A stretch of DNA of 64,000 nucleotides from NCBI RefSeq assembly GCF_003724155.1, contig NZ_RJJQ01000001.1:62001-126000 (forward strand), in the 5' to 3' direction. Below the pieces are notes generated by a model. It worked only from the letters and a program-made list of their open reading frames with translations. It had not been told where the DNA came from and ran no database searches. The position numbers were made by a program, and so were the translations under genes. Shown here piece after piece: positions 17,448 through 26,733 of the stretch (position 1 is its first letter; each line of letters begins with the position of its first letter). The stretch comes from Flexivirga caeni (GTDB taxonomy: Bacteria > Actinomycetota > Actinomycetes > Actinomycetales > Dermatophilaceae).

Positions 17448-18734
17448 TTATTGGTGTCGCGTATCTGGTCGGTCGACGCGTTCCTGGAGGATCCGCACCG
17501 CGACCATCAAGTTGAGTACTTGCGGCAGCCGCCGCAGGTCCTGACCGGTGCGCTCGCTGATCCGCTCCAGCCGGTAGTAGACCGTATTGACGTGTAGATG
17601 CAGTTGATCGGCGGCCACCTTGGCGTTGAGATCGGCGGCGACATACGCCTTGAGGGTCTTCAGGAAAGTGCCTTCGCCGGCCAGCTCGTCCTTGACGAAC
17701 GATCGAATGCGGGGGTCGACCAGCCGTTGCGCCGTTTCGTTCTGGGTGCTCATCAGGTAGTCGAGTGCCGTCATCGACTCCAGACCGAGCACCCCGGCAG
17801 ACGCCCCGATAGCCTCTTGCGCGACCCTTGCCTCGCGATAGGCCTCTACAATTTGCCGCCACCCTTCGCGTGCCGTGCTGACTCCGATCGCGAGCTGGAT
17901 GCCGTGCGCTCGCAACGACTCCTGCACGCGGCGTAGGTGGGTAACTACCGGCTGTGCACCGCCGCGCGCCGGAATGACACCGACGACCTCGCCATGCCGG
18001 GGCACGATCAGCCCGCGAGAGATGCCGCCCAGTCGGCGTAACGCGACATGTGCGTCACGGACAGACGCTTCGTCATTACGCGAGGTGACCCGGGCGGCAA
18101 CCACGACCAAGGCGGCGTCAGGCGCGAGGCCCAGGGCGAGCAGCATGCCCTGCCGCGGCTCGATCTGCGGGTCGCGGCCGACCAGCAGATCCTCTAGCAA
18201 GTCGCGCCGGACGCGATCCTGGTCGGCCAGCCGGTACTGCTGCGCCTCCAGATAAGCGCGGGCGGCGACCGAGCTGCCTGCCTCGATCACCTGCATAAGC
18301 AACGTAGCGACGCTGAGCAGCGCATCTCGGTTGAGGTCGTGCTCGTCGGTCAGCCGTACCAGCGCACGCCAGAAGGTGACCTGGCCGAGCCGGAATGCCC
18401 GCATGAAGTCGGCCAACGACACGCCCTGGCCGACCCGGTTGAGGGCATTGGTTGCCGTAGCAGGGAAGTCGTTCTGACGCGCCCACCGGTTGTCGCGCAG
18501 GCAGACCAGCAGGGCGTTGAACACCATCTTGCAATGGTGCGCAACCTGGGTCTTGATATTGGAGTCGGCGCTGCGCCCGTATGCCGGAACCTGCGAGATG
18601 ATCAGCTCCGCCGCAGACCAGGAGATAGCATCCAGAGCGGGTTCAGCGACCCGGACAAGCTCAACGAGGTCTCCGAACTCGCCCGGTCCGAGCGGGCCAG
18701 CTGCCTCCGCCGAAGACTCGGTCTGAGCGCTCAC
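17448..18734 (-). CDS. PucR/CdaR-family transcriptional regulator
   Basis: 428 aa. The C-terminal helix-turn-helix is typical of the PucR C-terminal domain (LKTLKAYVAADLNAKVAADQ, then LHLHVNTVYYRLERI). The middle is a GGDEF-like regulatory fold (SRGLIVPRHGEVVGVIPARG). The N-terminal 180 residues form a helical sensory region. It overlaps the hydrolase gene by 4 bp, so it is coupled to the polyester/acyl-CoA operon and is its likely regulator, with the inducer probably an alcohol, acid or acyl-CoA (inference). Confidence 0.85.
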   Translation of the reverse strand: MSAQTESSAEAAGPLGPGEFGDLVELVRVAEPALDAISWSAAELIISQVPAYGRSADSNIKTQVAHHCKMVFNALLVCLRDNRWARQNDFPATATNALNRVGQGVSLADFMRAFRLGQVTFWRALVRLTDEHDLNRDALLSVATLLMQVIEAGSSVAARAYLEAQQYRLADQDRVRRDLLEDLLVGRDPQIEPRQGMLLALGLAPDAALVVVAARVTSRNDEASVRDAHVALRRLGGISRGLIVPRHGEVVGVIPARGGAQPVVTHLRRVQESLRAHGIQLAIGVSTAREGWRQIVEAYREARVAQEAIGASAGVLGLESMTALDYLMSTQNETAQRLVDPRIRSFVKDELAGEGTFLKTLKAYVAADLNAKVAADQLHLHVNTVYYRLERISERTGQDLRRLPQVLNLMVAVRILQERVDRPDTRHQ

Positions 18735-19633
18735 CTGCTCCGCTCCGAGTCGAGGAACGCATCGATCAATCGCGCCCAGGGCGCGGGATGGGTCAGTGGA
18801 TCGAGGTGTCCGCCGGGCAGGACACGCAGAGTCGCGTGAGGAAGAAGCATCTTCATCATCCTCCCATTGCGCACCGGGATGATGGGGTCATCGTCCCCCG
18901 CAAGGATCAGAGTGCGTTGCCGCATGAGGGGCAGGAACGGAGTACTGGTCCATCCCGCGCCGGCCATTAGCTGGTAGAGGTAGCCGCGGCGGCTGGCCGC
19001 CCGGGTACGCGCGCCAAGGGCTTTGCCCGCCGGTCCCGGCCGGGTGCGCATGGTCCCACCGTACAGGCGCCCGGCGACGCGCTCAGCGTAGCGACCATCG
19101 CGGTGGCGGCGGGGCGTCACCATCCGGGACAGCGCCTGCAACTGCCCCGGGAAGCCGATCACGCCGGTCATGGTGCACAGCAGCACGACCTTGCGGCAGC
19201 GGACCGGGTTCTGCAGCGCGAATTGCTGCGCCAGCGCACCGCCCCAGGAGTAGCCGAGCACGTCCGCCCGGTCATGGCCGAGCCGGTCGAGCAGCTCGCC
19301 GAGGATGTGCGCCATCCACGCCATAGAATAGGGAATCACCGGCGCCGGGGAGGATCCGGTGCCAGGCACGTCGAAGCGGATCACTTCGCGTCCGGTCCGC
19401 AATGCGTCGACCAGAGGCGCCAACGCCTTCAGGCTCGCGCCGATGCCGTTGCACAGCACGAGTGGCGGCTGCGACCGGTCCCCACTGCGCACGCTCAGCC
19501 CAATCTCGTGGCCCTGCACGCGCACACTATGGAACTCGGGTCCGTGGGAATCCTCGGCTACTGATTGCGGTGGCTCCGCTCTCTCAACCGGCCCCTCATC
19601 ACTGGTCAACTCCGAGTCACTTGTCAAAGACAT
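18731..19633 (-). CDS. Alpha/beta hydrolase, possible PHA depolymerase
   Basis: About 300 aa. The alpha/beta-hydrolase core is complete: oxyanion segment PLVLCNGIGASLKAL, nucleophile elbow DVLGYSWGGALAQQF, the acid in LILAGDDDPIIP and the His in VLPGGHLDPL. Its place directly downstream of phaC (17-bp overlap) and its pattern match intracellular medium-chain PHA depolymerases (PhaZ), which share the NGIGA and GYSWGG motifs. The start is ATG 19633; several internal starts are possible because the first 30 residues are acidic and low-complexity. Confidence 0.78.
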   Translation of the reverse strand: MSLTSDSELTSDEGPVERAEPPQSVAEDSHGPEFHSVRVQGHEIGLSVRSGDRSQPPLVLCNGIGASLKALAPLVDALRTGREVIRFDVPGTGSSPAPVIPYSMAWMAHILGELLDRLGHDRADVLGYSWGGALAQQFALQNPVRCRKVVLLCTMTGVIGFPGQLQALSRMVTPRRHRDGRYAERVAGRLYGGTMRTRPGPAGKALGARTRAASRRGYLYQLMAGAGWTSTPFLPLMRQRTLILAGDDDPIIPVRNGRMMKMLLPHATLRVLPGGHLDPLTHPAPWARLIDAFLDSERSR

Positions 19634-21317
19634 AGGACCCTGGCGCGGTGTCGACGACCGGGAAGTCCTCGTTGCCCACATCGGTCGGCGCAACCCTGCG
19701 ACCGCCCCCACGCGCGCTCAGCCAGGCGGCGTAGTCGCCCCACCACGAGCCCTGCACGGTGGTGGCGTTCTCCAGCCACTCGTTCGCGTCTTCCGGATTG
19801 GTGCCGGATTCGCCTGCCCGGTAGGTCGCCTTCGGGTTACCCGGGGGGTTGACCAGGCACGCGACGTGACCACTGCGTGACAGGATGAACCGCGCGTCGC
19901 CACCGAGCAATTGAGTGCTGGCGTAGCAACTCTGCCACGGGCAGATGTGATCGGCGATTCCGGCCACGATGTAGCTGTCCGCCTTGACAGTCGACAGGTC
20001 AACGGGCGTGCCCAGCATCATCCCGGCACCCGGCTGCACCAACTTGTTGTCCACGAACAGGTTGATGAAATCAGCATGCAGCTTGGCCGACATACGGGTG
20101 GCGTCAGCGTTCCAGAACAGGATGTCGAACGCCGCCGGCTTGCGACCCTGCAAGTAGTTGTTGACCCAGTAGTTCCAGATCAGGTCGTTAGGCCGCAACC
20201 ACGCGAAGATCTCCGACAGCGAGGCGCCGTCGAGGTAACCCTTGGTCGCCGACGACTTCACTGCGCGTCTGGCGGTCTTCTCGTCCGCCAGCGAGTTGAC
20301 GGTGCCGCCACCGGACTGGTCGAGGACCGCCACCCCCATGCTGAACGTCGCAATCTTGTCGCCTTCGCCGATTGCCACCATGTGCGCGGCCAGCATCGAG
20401 GACAGCGCTGCCCCCGAGCACATACTCATCATGTGCGTACTCGGTGAATCAGTGATTGCGAGCACCGCGCCGATCGCCGAGCGCACCGCGGTGCCGTAGA
20501 TGTCGAAGCCCCAATCCCGGTGTCGCACATCGGGATTGCGCCAAGATATGGCGAAAACCTGCTGACCTTGATCGAGCAGGTACTCGACCATGCTGCGATG
20601 CGGCGACAGGTCGACCACGTAGAACTTGTTGATGACCGGCGGCACGATCAGCAGCGGCGTGCGCGCGACCTCGGGTGCGCGAGGGTAGTAGTGGATCAGC
20701 TCGAACTGCGGCGTTCGCAACACGACACCACCACGAGTCGCCGCGATGTTGTGGCCGACCTGGAAGGGTCTGACATCCACCATCTGCGGCACCCGCGGCG
20801 CACTCATCATGTCCTGCGCAAAGTGTTTCGCACCTCGCAGGACACTCTTTCCGCCGGTGTCGATCAACGCCTTCCACCACAACGGGTTCAAGGTGGGGAG
20901 GTTATTCGGCGCCAACGCGTCGATGAGGTTCTCGAGAACGAACTCGACGCGCTCACGGTCACGTTCGTCGAGGTCGGCCGACTCCACAACCCGCGTCGCC
21001 GCGTCGGACGTCACCAGATAGCCCTGCAAGATCGCGCGCAGCAGCGAATTGTCGGTCCATCCTGGCTCGGAGAAGCGCCGGTCCGACTTGCCCGGCACAA
21101 CCTGCGAGCGGCCGCGCGCAATTTTGGCATACTCCTTCGCCGCGCCCATGACCGTACGAGCGACCTGGTCGGGATGACGACCGACGCTGGTGGCAAGCTT
21201 GAGGGTCGAACCGTTCGGCATGAAACGGCGCCATATCCCTGTCGCCGCCTCGGTCAGCAACAGATCGAGGGCTGCGCCGCCTTCGTCGGGTAGGTCGTCA
21301 AAGGGCGTTTCTTTCAC
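19617..21317 (-). CDS. phaC: Polyhydroxyalkanoate synthase
   Basis: 566 aa, the length of class I/II synthases. It polymerises hydroxyacyl-CoA into storage polyester at the granule surface. The catalytic triad is visible as Cys300 in HMMSMCSGAALS, Asp456 in VAGIADHICPW and His484 in LSRSGHVACLVNPPG. The lipase-like box is S-M-C-S-G, with Ser where most synthases have the first Gly. The family core PLLIVPPVINKFYVVDLSPH and the QVFAISWRNPD segment are intact. The GTG at 21317 follows GGAGGTGAC and overlaps the ligase stop (GTGA), so translation is coupled. Confidence 0.93.
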   Translation of the reverse strand: MKETPFDDLPDEGGAALDLLLTEAATGIWRRFMPNGSTLKLATSVGRHPDQVARTVMGAAKEYAKIARGRSQVVPGKSDRRFSEPGWTDNSLLRAILQGYLVTSDAATRVVESADLDERDRERVEFVLENLIDALAPNNLPTLNPLWWKALIDTGGKSVLRGAKHFAQDMMSAPRVPQMVDVRPFQVGHNIAATRGGVVLRTPQFELIHYYPRAPEVARTPLLIVPPVINKFYVVDLSPHRSMVEYLLDQGQQVFAISWRNPDVRHRDWGFDIYGTAVRSAIGAVLAITDSPSTHMMSMCSGAALSSMLAAHMVAIGEGDKIATFSMGVAVLDQSGGGTVNSLADEKTARRAVKSSATKGYLDGASLSEIFAWLRPNDLIWNYWVNNYLQGRKPAAFDILFWNADATRMSAKLHADFINLFVDNKLVQPGAGMMLGTPVDLSTVKADSYIVAGIADHICPWQSCYASTQLLGGDARFILSRSGHVACLVNPPGNPKATYRAGESGTNPEDANEWLENATTVQGSWWGDYAAWLSARGGGRRVAPTDVGNEDFPVVDTAPGSYVFDK

Positions 21318-22813
21318 ACGTCACCTCCGGGATACGTCACCTCACGGCGCAGGATCTTGCCGGTCGGACCCTTGGGGAGCTCCTCGACAAACCAGATTTT
21401 ACGGGGATATTTGTATGCGGCGACTCGGTCCCTGACGAATGCACGCAGTTCCTCTTCGGTGACGCTCGCGCCCGCGTTCAGCTCGACGGCCGCTCCGACT
21501 TCCTCCCCGAGATTATCGTCGGGAATGCCGATCACTGCTGCCTGAAAGACGTCCGGGTGGGCGTAGATAACTTCCTCGATCTCTCGCGGGTAAACGTTGT
21601 ATCCGCCACGGATGATCAGCGACTTCTTGCGGTCGACGATGAAGAAATAGCCATCCTCGTCGACCGTGGCGACGTCGCCAGTGAGGAACCAGCCATCCGG
21701 CGAGAGCACCTCCGCCGTCGCCTCCGGCAGGTTGTGGTAGCCCTTCATCACGTTGTGTCCGCGGATAGCGATCTCACCGGGCTCGCCCTGGGGAACCTCC
21801 TTACCGTCGTCATCGACGGCCCTCATCTCCACGCCAGTAACCGGAAGGCCGATCGAGCCGATCTTGCGCACGCCGTCGGGCGGGTTGAACGACGCGACCG
21901 GTGACGTCTCAGACAGACCGTAGCCCTCGATGATGACGCAACCGAAGCGCTCCTCGAAACCGCGCAGCAGCTCCACCGGCATTGCCGCGCCACCGGAGCA
22001 GCACAGCCGCAGCGAGGACGTGTCAGTATCCTTCTCCCTGCCGGCCGCGAGCATGGCGGCATACATCGTCGGTACACCGATGAATGCGGTAACCTTGTCG
22101 CGCTCAATGACGTCAAGCGCTTTCGCGCCGTCAAAGCGGGCGATCAGCGTCAGGGTCGCACCGGCGAAGATCGCGCTGTTGAGGGAGTTGGTCTGGCCGA
22201 ACGTGTGGAAGAACGGCAGACAACCCATCACCACGTCGCCTGGAGTCAGCTTCAGGAACTCCTGGGAAAACAGATCGGCGTTCTTGCGCATGTTGGCGTG
22301 CGTGAGCTCAGCGCCCTTGGGCCTGCCAGTGGTGCCGGAGGTGTAGAGGATGACCGCGAGGTCGGACTCGTCCCGCTCTACCAGCGGCAGCGGCAGCACA
22401 CCTGCCAAGGTCTGCGCGAATGCTACGGGCTCCACCGAGATCAGCTCTGCCCGCGCGTCTTTCGCGCCAGTCGCCGGCTGGCCCGGAGCCTCGTGCCAGG
22501 CGAGTAGTATCCGCGCACCGGAGTCGGAAATGTAGTGCTCGACCTCCTGCTCCTTCAGCAGCGGGTTCATCGGCACCACCACACCGCCAGCCAGCAGCAC
22601 GCCGTAGTAGCAGATGGGCCATTCCGGCACGTTCGGCAACATGATGCCGACCATGTCGCCCGGCTTGAGTCCTTTGTCAGTCAGCAGGCGCGCGAGACGG
22701 TGCGCCGCATCGGCCAGTTTCCCGTAGCTCAGTGTGCAGTCGTCGAGCTTGACCGCGACTGAGTCCGGGTCGGCCGACGCCGAGGAATCAAGTCGTTCTG
22801 CGAGATTGGTCAT
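21314..22813 (-). CDS. Long-chain fatty acid/acyl-CoA ligase
   Basis: An ANL-superfamily AMP-forming ligase of 499 aa. Motifs are ILYTSGTTGRPKGAELTH, IEGYGLSETSPV, GWFLTGDVATVDEDG, DRKKSLIIRGG and the catalytic Lys in LPKGPTGKILRR. It activates a carboxylic acid to acyl-CoA and leads the ligase-phaC-hydrolase-pucR operon, so it may feed acyl-CoA to polyester synthesis. The ATG at 22813 has GGAGG upstream. A CRP-like site lies about 94 bp upstream. Confidence 0.92.
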   Translation of the reverse strand: MTNLAERLDSSASADPDSVAVKLDDCTLSYGKLADAAHRLARLLTDKGLKPGDMVGIMLPNVPEWPICYYGVLLAGGVVVPMNPLLKEQEVEHYISDSGARILLAWHEAPGQPATGAKDARAELISVEPVAFAQTLAGVLPLPLVERDESDLAVILYTSGTTGRPKGAELTHANMRKNADLFSQEFLKLTPGDVVMGCLPFFHTFGQTNSLNSAIFAGATLTLIARFDGAKALDVIERDKVTAFIGVPTMYAAMLAAGREKDTDTSSLRLCCSGGAAMPVELLRGFEERFGCVIIEGYGLSETSPVASFNPPDGVRKIGSIGLPVTGVEMRAVDDDGKEVPQGEPGEIAIRGHNVMKGYHNLPEATAEVLSPDGWFLTGDVATVDEDGYFFIVDRKKSLIIRGGYNVYPREIEEVIYAHPDVFQAAVIGIPDDNLGEEVGAAVELNAGASVTEEELRAFVRDRVAAYKYPRKIWFVEELPKGPTGKILRREVTYPGGDV

Positions 22814-22906
22814 CCGGGTTGCCTCCACGCTGAAATCGGTCGGATCGGGCAGTCCGAGTCGAATCCGCGGCGGGCATGAAAATGCCGCCGACATACGCCC
22901 ACTCGT

Positions 22907-22922
22907 CGTGATTCACATCACA
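22907..22922. promoter_or_regulatory. Candidate CRP/GlxR-type binding site
   Basis: CGTGATTCACATCACA matches the TGTGA-N6-TCACA consensus at 9 of 10 fixed positions. It lies in the 286-bp gap between the divergent ligase operon and the SDR gene, about 94 bp from the ligase start and 178 bp from the SDR start. CRP/GlxR control of carbon-storage and fatty-acid genes is known in actinobacteria. The match is seen in sequence; binding is inferred. Confidence 0.6.
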
Positions 22923-23099
22923 GCAATTCACACCGTACGTCGATGCGGATAGCCGCGGTAGTCGAGCCACCACACTCGCTTTGTGTGGGTCCCACACGCT
23001 TGCTACCTGGCGTCGAGCTGCGTGCCATGATGAGCGAACCCGGCCCTGGTCGCCGGTCCTCCGCGGGACGAATTTCAGCACGAATCTAGGAGCACTCCG

Positions 23100-23933
23100 A
23101 TGTCACAGCAGTCGCCCGTCTGGCTCGTCACCGGTGCGTCGAAGGGAATGGGGCTCGAGGCGGTCAAGGCGGCGCTCAAGACGGGAGCCCGAGTAGCCGC
23201 GACCTCCCGCGACAAGACTCGCTTGGACGGCCAACTGCATGCCCCTGAGAACCGCTTCCTGCCGCTGGAGATGTCGTTCACCGACGCCCGAGACATCGAA
23301 CGGGCCGTGGCCCACACGGTCGAGCGTTTTGGGCAAATCGACGTGCTCGTCAACAACGCCGGCTACTCCCTGCTTGGCGCAGTCGAGGAGTTCTCAGCGC
23401 AGGAGGTGCGCGCCAACTTCGACGTCAACGTCTTCGGGCTGCTCGCGGTCACCCGGGCCGTGCTACCGACGATGCGCGCCCAACGGTCCGGCCAGATCAT
23501 CAACTTGGCCTCTATCTCCGCCAACGTGACCGGCACCGCGACCGGTCTCTACAGCGCAACAAAAGCCGCGGTGCTCATGCTCTCCGAGGCGCTGGCACAG
23601 GAGGTCGCTCCGTTCGGCATCGGTGTCACGGCAGTGTGCCCGGGTGGCGTGCGCACCGACTTCTTGGACCCCAGTTCCTCGCGCCACCCACAGCGCGAGA
23701 TCGACGACTACACCAATGTCCGAGAGGCCCTGGCGTCATATGGGCGCCTCAATCACAACCAAGGCGGTGATCCACGACGAGTGGCCGAAGTCTTCGTCCT
23801 GCTGTCCCGCATGGAGAACCCGCCGACGCGCCTCTACCTCGGGCGGGATGCGCTCGGCGCAATCGTGGCCAAGGCGGAGTCCGTCATGTCCGATGCGAGC
23901 CGGCTCAGCGAGATCTCCGAAAGCATCGACTGA
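23100..23933 (+). CDS. Short-chain dehydrogenase/reductase
   Basis: A classical SDR of 277 aa with TGASKGMG (cofactor), LVNNAGYSLLGAVEE, NLASISANVTG and the catalytic LYSATKAA. The C-terminus (MENPPTRLYLGRDALGAIVA) is typical of oxidoreductases of the DltE/YbbO-like group. It opens the rightward arm of the cluster (SDR, UBP zinc finger, GMC oxidoreductase) and is divergent from the acyl-CoA ligase, sharing its regulatory gap. The substrate could be a hydroxyacyl or ketone intermediate, which is inference. Confidence 0.88.
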   Translation: MSQQSPVWLVTGASKGMGLEAVKAALKTGARVAATSRDKTRLDGQLHAPENRFLPLEMSFTDARDIERAVAHTVERFGQIDVLVNNAGYSLLGAVEEFSAQEVRANFDVNVFGLLAVTRAVLPTMRAQRSGQIINLASISANVTGTATGLYSATKAAVLMLSEALAQEVAPFGIGVTAVCPGGVRTDFLDPSSSRHPQREIDDYTNVREALASYGRLNHNQGGDPRRVAEVFVLLSRMENPPTRLYLGRDALGAIVAKAESVMSDASRLSEISESID

Positions 23934-23998
23934 CTGAGTTACGGCAGGTCGTGTCACATACAACTCGTCCCGCACAAAACCCCTTCAGAGAAAGTAGC

Positions 23999-24364
23999 GT
24001 GAATCGCATGGAGCCAACGCCAGCCGACGTCGACCCCACCGTGCCCCCAAGCGCACCCGGGTGCGAGGAATGCCTGGCGGCGCAGGATGGCTGGTGGGTG
24101 CACTTGCGACGGTGCGCCGCGTGCGGACACGTCGGCTGCTGTGACACCTCCCCCTCGCAGCACGCGACCCATCACTTCCAGCAGACCGGGCACGCGATCA
24201 CGCAGAGCTACGAGCCAGGCGAGAGTTGGTTCTTCGACTACCGCACCGGCGACTTCGCGGACGGTCCGCGGCTTGCGGCGCCCGACAGCCACCCGGCGCA
24301 GCAGGGCGTGCCCGCACCGCGCGACCGGGTCCCCCAGAACTGGATGTCGCTCATCCACCGCTAA
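23999..24364 (+). CDS. UBP-type zinc finger domain protein
   Basis: A 121-aa protein dominated by a ZnF-UBP fold. The zinc ligands are CEECLAAQ, the pair in RRCAACGHVGCCD, then a His series (SQHATHHFQQTGHAITQSYE). The final WFFDYRTGDFADGP also matches bacterial members. In eukaryotes the domain binds the ubiquitin C-terminus; in actinobacteria its role is unknown. The start is GTG 23999 with a GAGAAAG site; an ATG lies three codons later. It sits between the SDR and GMC genes on the same strand. Confidence 0.85.
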   Translation: MNRMEPTPADVDPTVPPSAPGCEECLAAQDGWWVHLRRCAACGHVGCCDTSPSQHATHHFQQTGHAITQSYEPGESWFFDYRTGDFADGPRLAAPDSHPAQQGVPAPRDRVPQNWMSLIHR

Positions 24365-24454
24365 TCGGCGATCATCACTATTCGATTGTCCAGAGCGCCA
24401 CTCGCCGGTGGCAGGGCGCCCGTGAACGCAGCAATCGACGCAGGGAGAAGCACC

Positions 24455-26336
24455 GTGACGGACCAGACAACGAGCATCGCCCAACCTGCGGAGCTATACG
24501 ACTTCGTGGTGATCGGCTCCGGCGCCGGCGGCGGCCCCTTGGCCGCGAATCTCGCGCTGGCCGGTCACTCGGTGCTCGTTATCGAGGCCGGCGACGACCA
24601 CGAGTGTCCGTATTACTCCATTCCGATCATGCAGGCATACGCCAGCGAGGACGCCAGCATGCGCTGGGACTTCTTCGTGCGGCACTTCGACGACGAGACC
24701 ACCCAGCAGACCGACACCAAGTTTGTTGCTGAGCATGACGGTGTCCTCTACCCGCGCGGCAGCACCCTTGGCGGCAGCACGGCGGTGAGTGCGATGGTGA
24801 CTATCTATCCGCACGCCAGTGACTGGGACAACCTCGCTGAGCTCACCGGCGACCCGTCGTGGGGCGCCGCACCGATGCGCGAGCTGTTCCACCGAATGGA
24901 AGACTGGCACGGCGTCGACGCCAACCCGTTGCCGGGCGACGACGAGGCCGAGCGGGACCGCAAGGCGGCGCACGGCCAGGGGGGCTGGCTCGGCACCACC
25001 CGCGCACATCCCAAGCTCGCCGGTCGAGAGCCGATGTTCCTGGACATCATCAACGCCATCGAGAACACCAGCCGCGACCGGTTCGGAATACCTAAGGACA
25101 TCTCGCTCCCCCGCGACGCCAATGCCCTCGACACCCCACAGGACTTCGAGGGCATGTCATTCATACCGGTGGCCATCCGCGACGGATACCGCAACGGCAG
25201 CCGCGATCGGTTGCGCTCGGTGCTCCAGCGGCAGCCGGACAACCTGACGGTCGCGCTCAACACCCTCGCGACGCGGCTCGTCTTCGACGGCGACCGCGTG
25301 GTAGGCGTGGAGTACCAGCGGGGTGAGCGAATTTACCGTGCGGCCCCCCGAGAGATCCCACCCGGCGACCCGGGCAGCTCGGAGACCGACACTCCACCCG
25401 GCCACGGAGTGGTGCGGGCGCGGCACGAGGTGATCCTCGCCGGAGGCGCATACAACACGCCGCAACTGCTCAAGCTGTCCGGCATCGGCCCGGCCGACGA
25501 ACTGCGCGAGCACGGCCTCGACGTGCGCGTCGACGCACCGGGAGTCGGGATCAACCTGCACGACAGGTACGAGGTGGCCGTCACCCACGAACTCACCACG
25601 GATTACCCTATATTCGACGGCTCGACCCTGGATATCCCGAAGAACCTGGAACGTGGTGATCCCCTTTTCGACGAATGGCGGGACGATGTCAACGGGCCAT
25701 ACACGACCAATGGCTCGCTGGCTTCCCTGATCGCCAAGTCGAGCGTGGCGAAGGACCGCTCCGATCTCATCGTCTTCGCGCTGCCGATCGACTTCCACGG
25801 CTATTACCCTGGTTATGCCGAGGAAGGCGCGAAATATCACAACCGACTGTCGATCCTGGTGTTGAAGGCGCACACGAACAACCGCGCCGGCACGGTCACC
25901 CTGCGCTCCGCCGATCCGTATGACGTGCCGGACATCCGATTCCGCTACTTCGACGAAGGGTCTCCGGGGTGGGAAGAGGACCTGGAAGGCGTCGTCGACG
26001 GCATCGAGATCGCTCGCGACATCGCAAAGCATCTGGAGGTCGCCCGCGTCAAGACCGAACTGGAGCCGGGCTCCGACGTCGCCGACCGCGACGCGTTGCG
26101 CGCGGGCACGCAAGCAGGCGTGGGGCCATCACGCGTGCGGTACCGCCAAGATCGGCCGGGACGACGACTCGAACGCAGTGTTGGATGGGAACTTCCGAGT
26201 GCGTGGCGTAACCGGTTTGCGTGTCGTGGACGCGTCCATATTCCCCGACATACCCGGCTTCTTCATCGCATCGGCGGTGTACATGGTCAGCGAAAAGGCC
26301 AGCGACGTCCTACTCGCTGAGTATGGCCGTCACTGA
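24455..26336 (+). pseudogene. GMC-family oxidoreductase with a frameshift
   Basis: A FAD-dependent alcohol/sterol oxidase-type protein. The N-terminus has the FAD-binding YDFVVIGSGAGGGPLAANLA; GMC signatures follow (PRGSTLGGSTAVSAMV, EVILAGGAYNTPQLLKLSGI). The frame from 24455 loses homology near 26,105; the +1 frame then supplies the essential C-terminus: KQAWGHHACGTAKIG with the catalytic His, then FRVRGVTGLRVVDASIFPDI and PGFFIASAVYMVSEKASDVL. Either the gene is freshly inactivated or one base is missing in the assembly. The GTG start has a GGGAGAAG site. Expected role: oxidation of a primary or cyclic alcohol. Confidence 0.85.
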
Positions 26337-26733
26337 CAGGTGACGCGCACCGTCGCTGCGCTCGACCAGCAATCACCGGTCTCCCCAGCACCATGCCGCA
26401 CATTCGGTCAGGCGCGCGCAGATCGAGTCCGGTTGCGTGACGGGCTGTGTCTCAGCCCCAATCGCAGCCTGATACTCAAGACTGGTGCCGCAGTTTGAAT
26501 CACCAAGGATCGCTACGAAAAGCGCTGATCTGTGGGCGGCTTCGCGGTGGTTGTGCGTGTGCCCGCGGAAATCGTGATGAATGGTGTTGATACTGCCCGG
26601 TCTCGCCTGGTGGCCCGGGTTTCAGGGCCCCCAACCGGTTCTGGGCGGGTTACCGCCCAGCCATGACGGCGTGGCGATGGTCTGCGCGGCCGATTTCGAG
26701 CGTCGCATACGCTGTATGATCCGATTGAGGCCC
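26337..26733. other. 400-bp stretch without a recognisable gene
   Basis: Short frames on both strands have no protein-like pattern. The stretch follows the frameshifted GMC gene and precedes a small convergent gene. No repeat or hairpin of note was seen. Confidence 0.4.

Noticed and set aside
24455..26336. Programmed frameshift in the GMC gene
   Set aside because: No slippery heptamer or downstream pseudoknot was seen and the family is not known to use frameshifting; decay or sequencing error is simpler.
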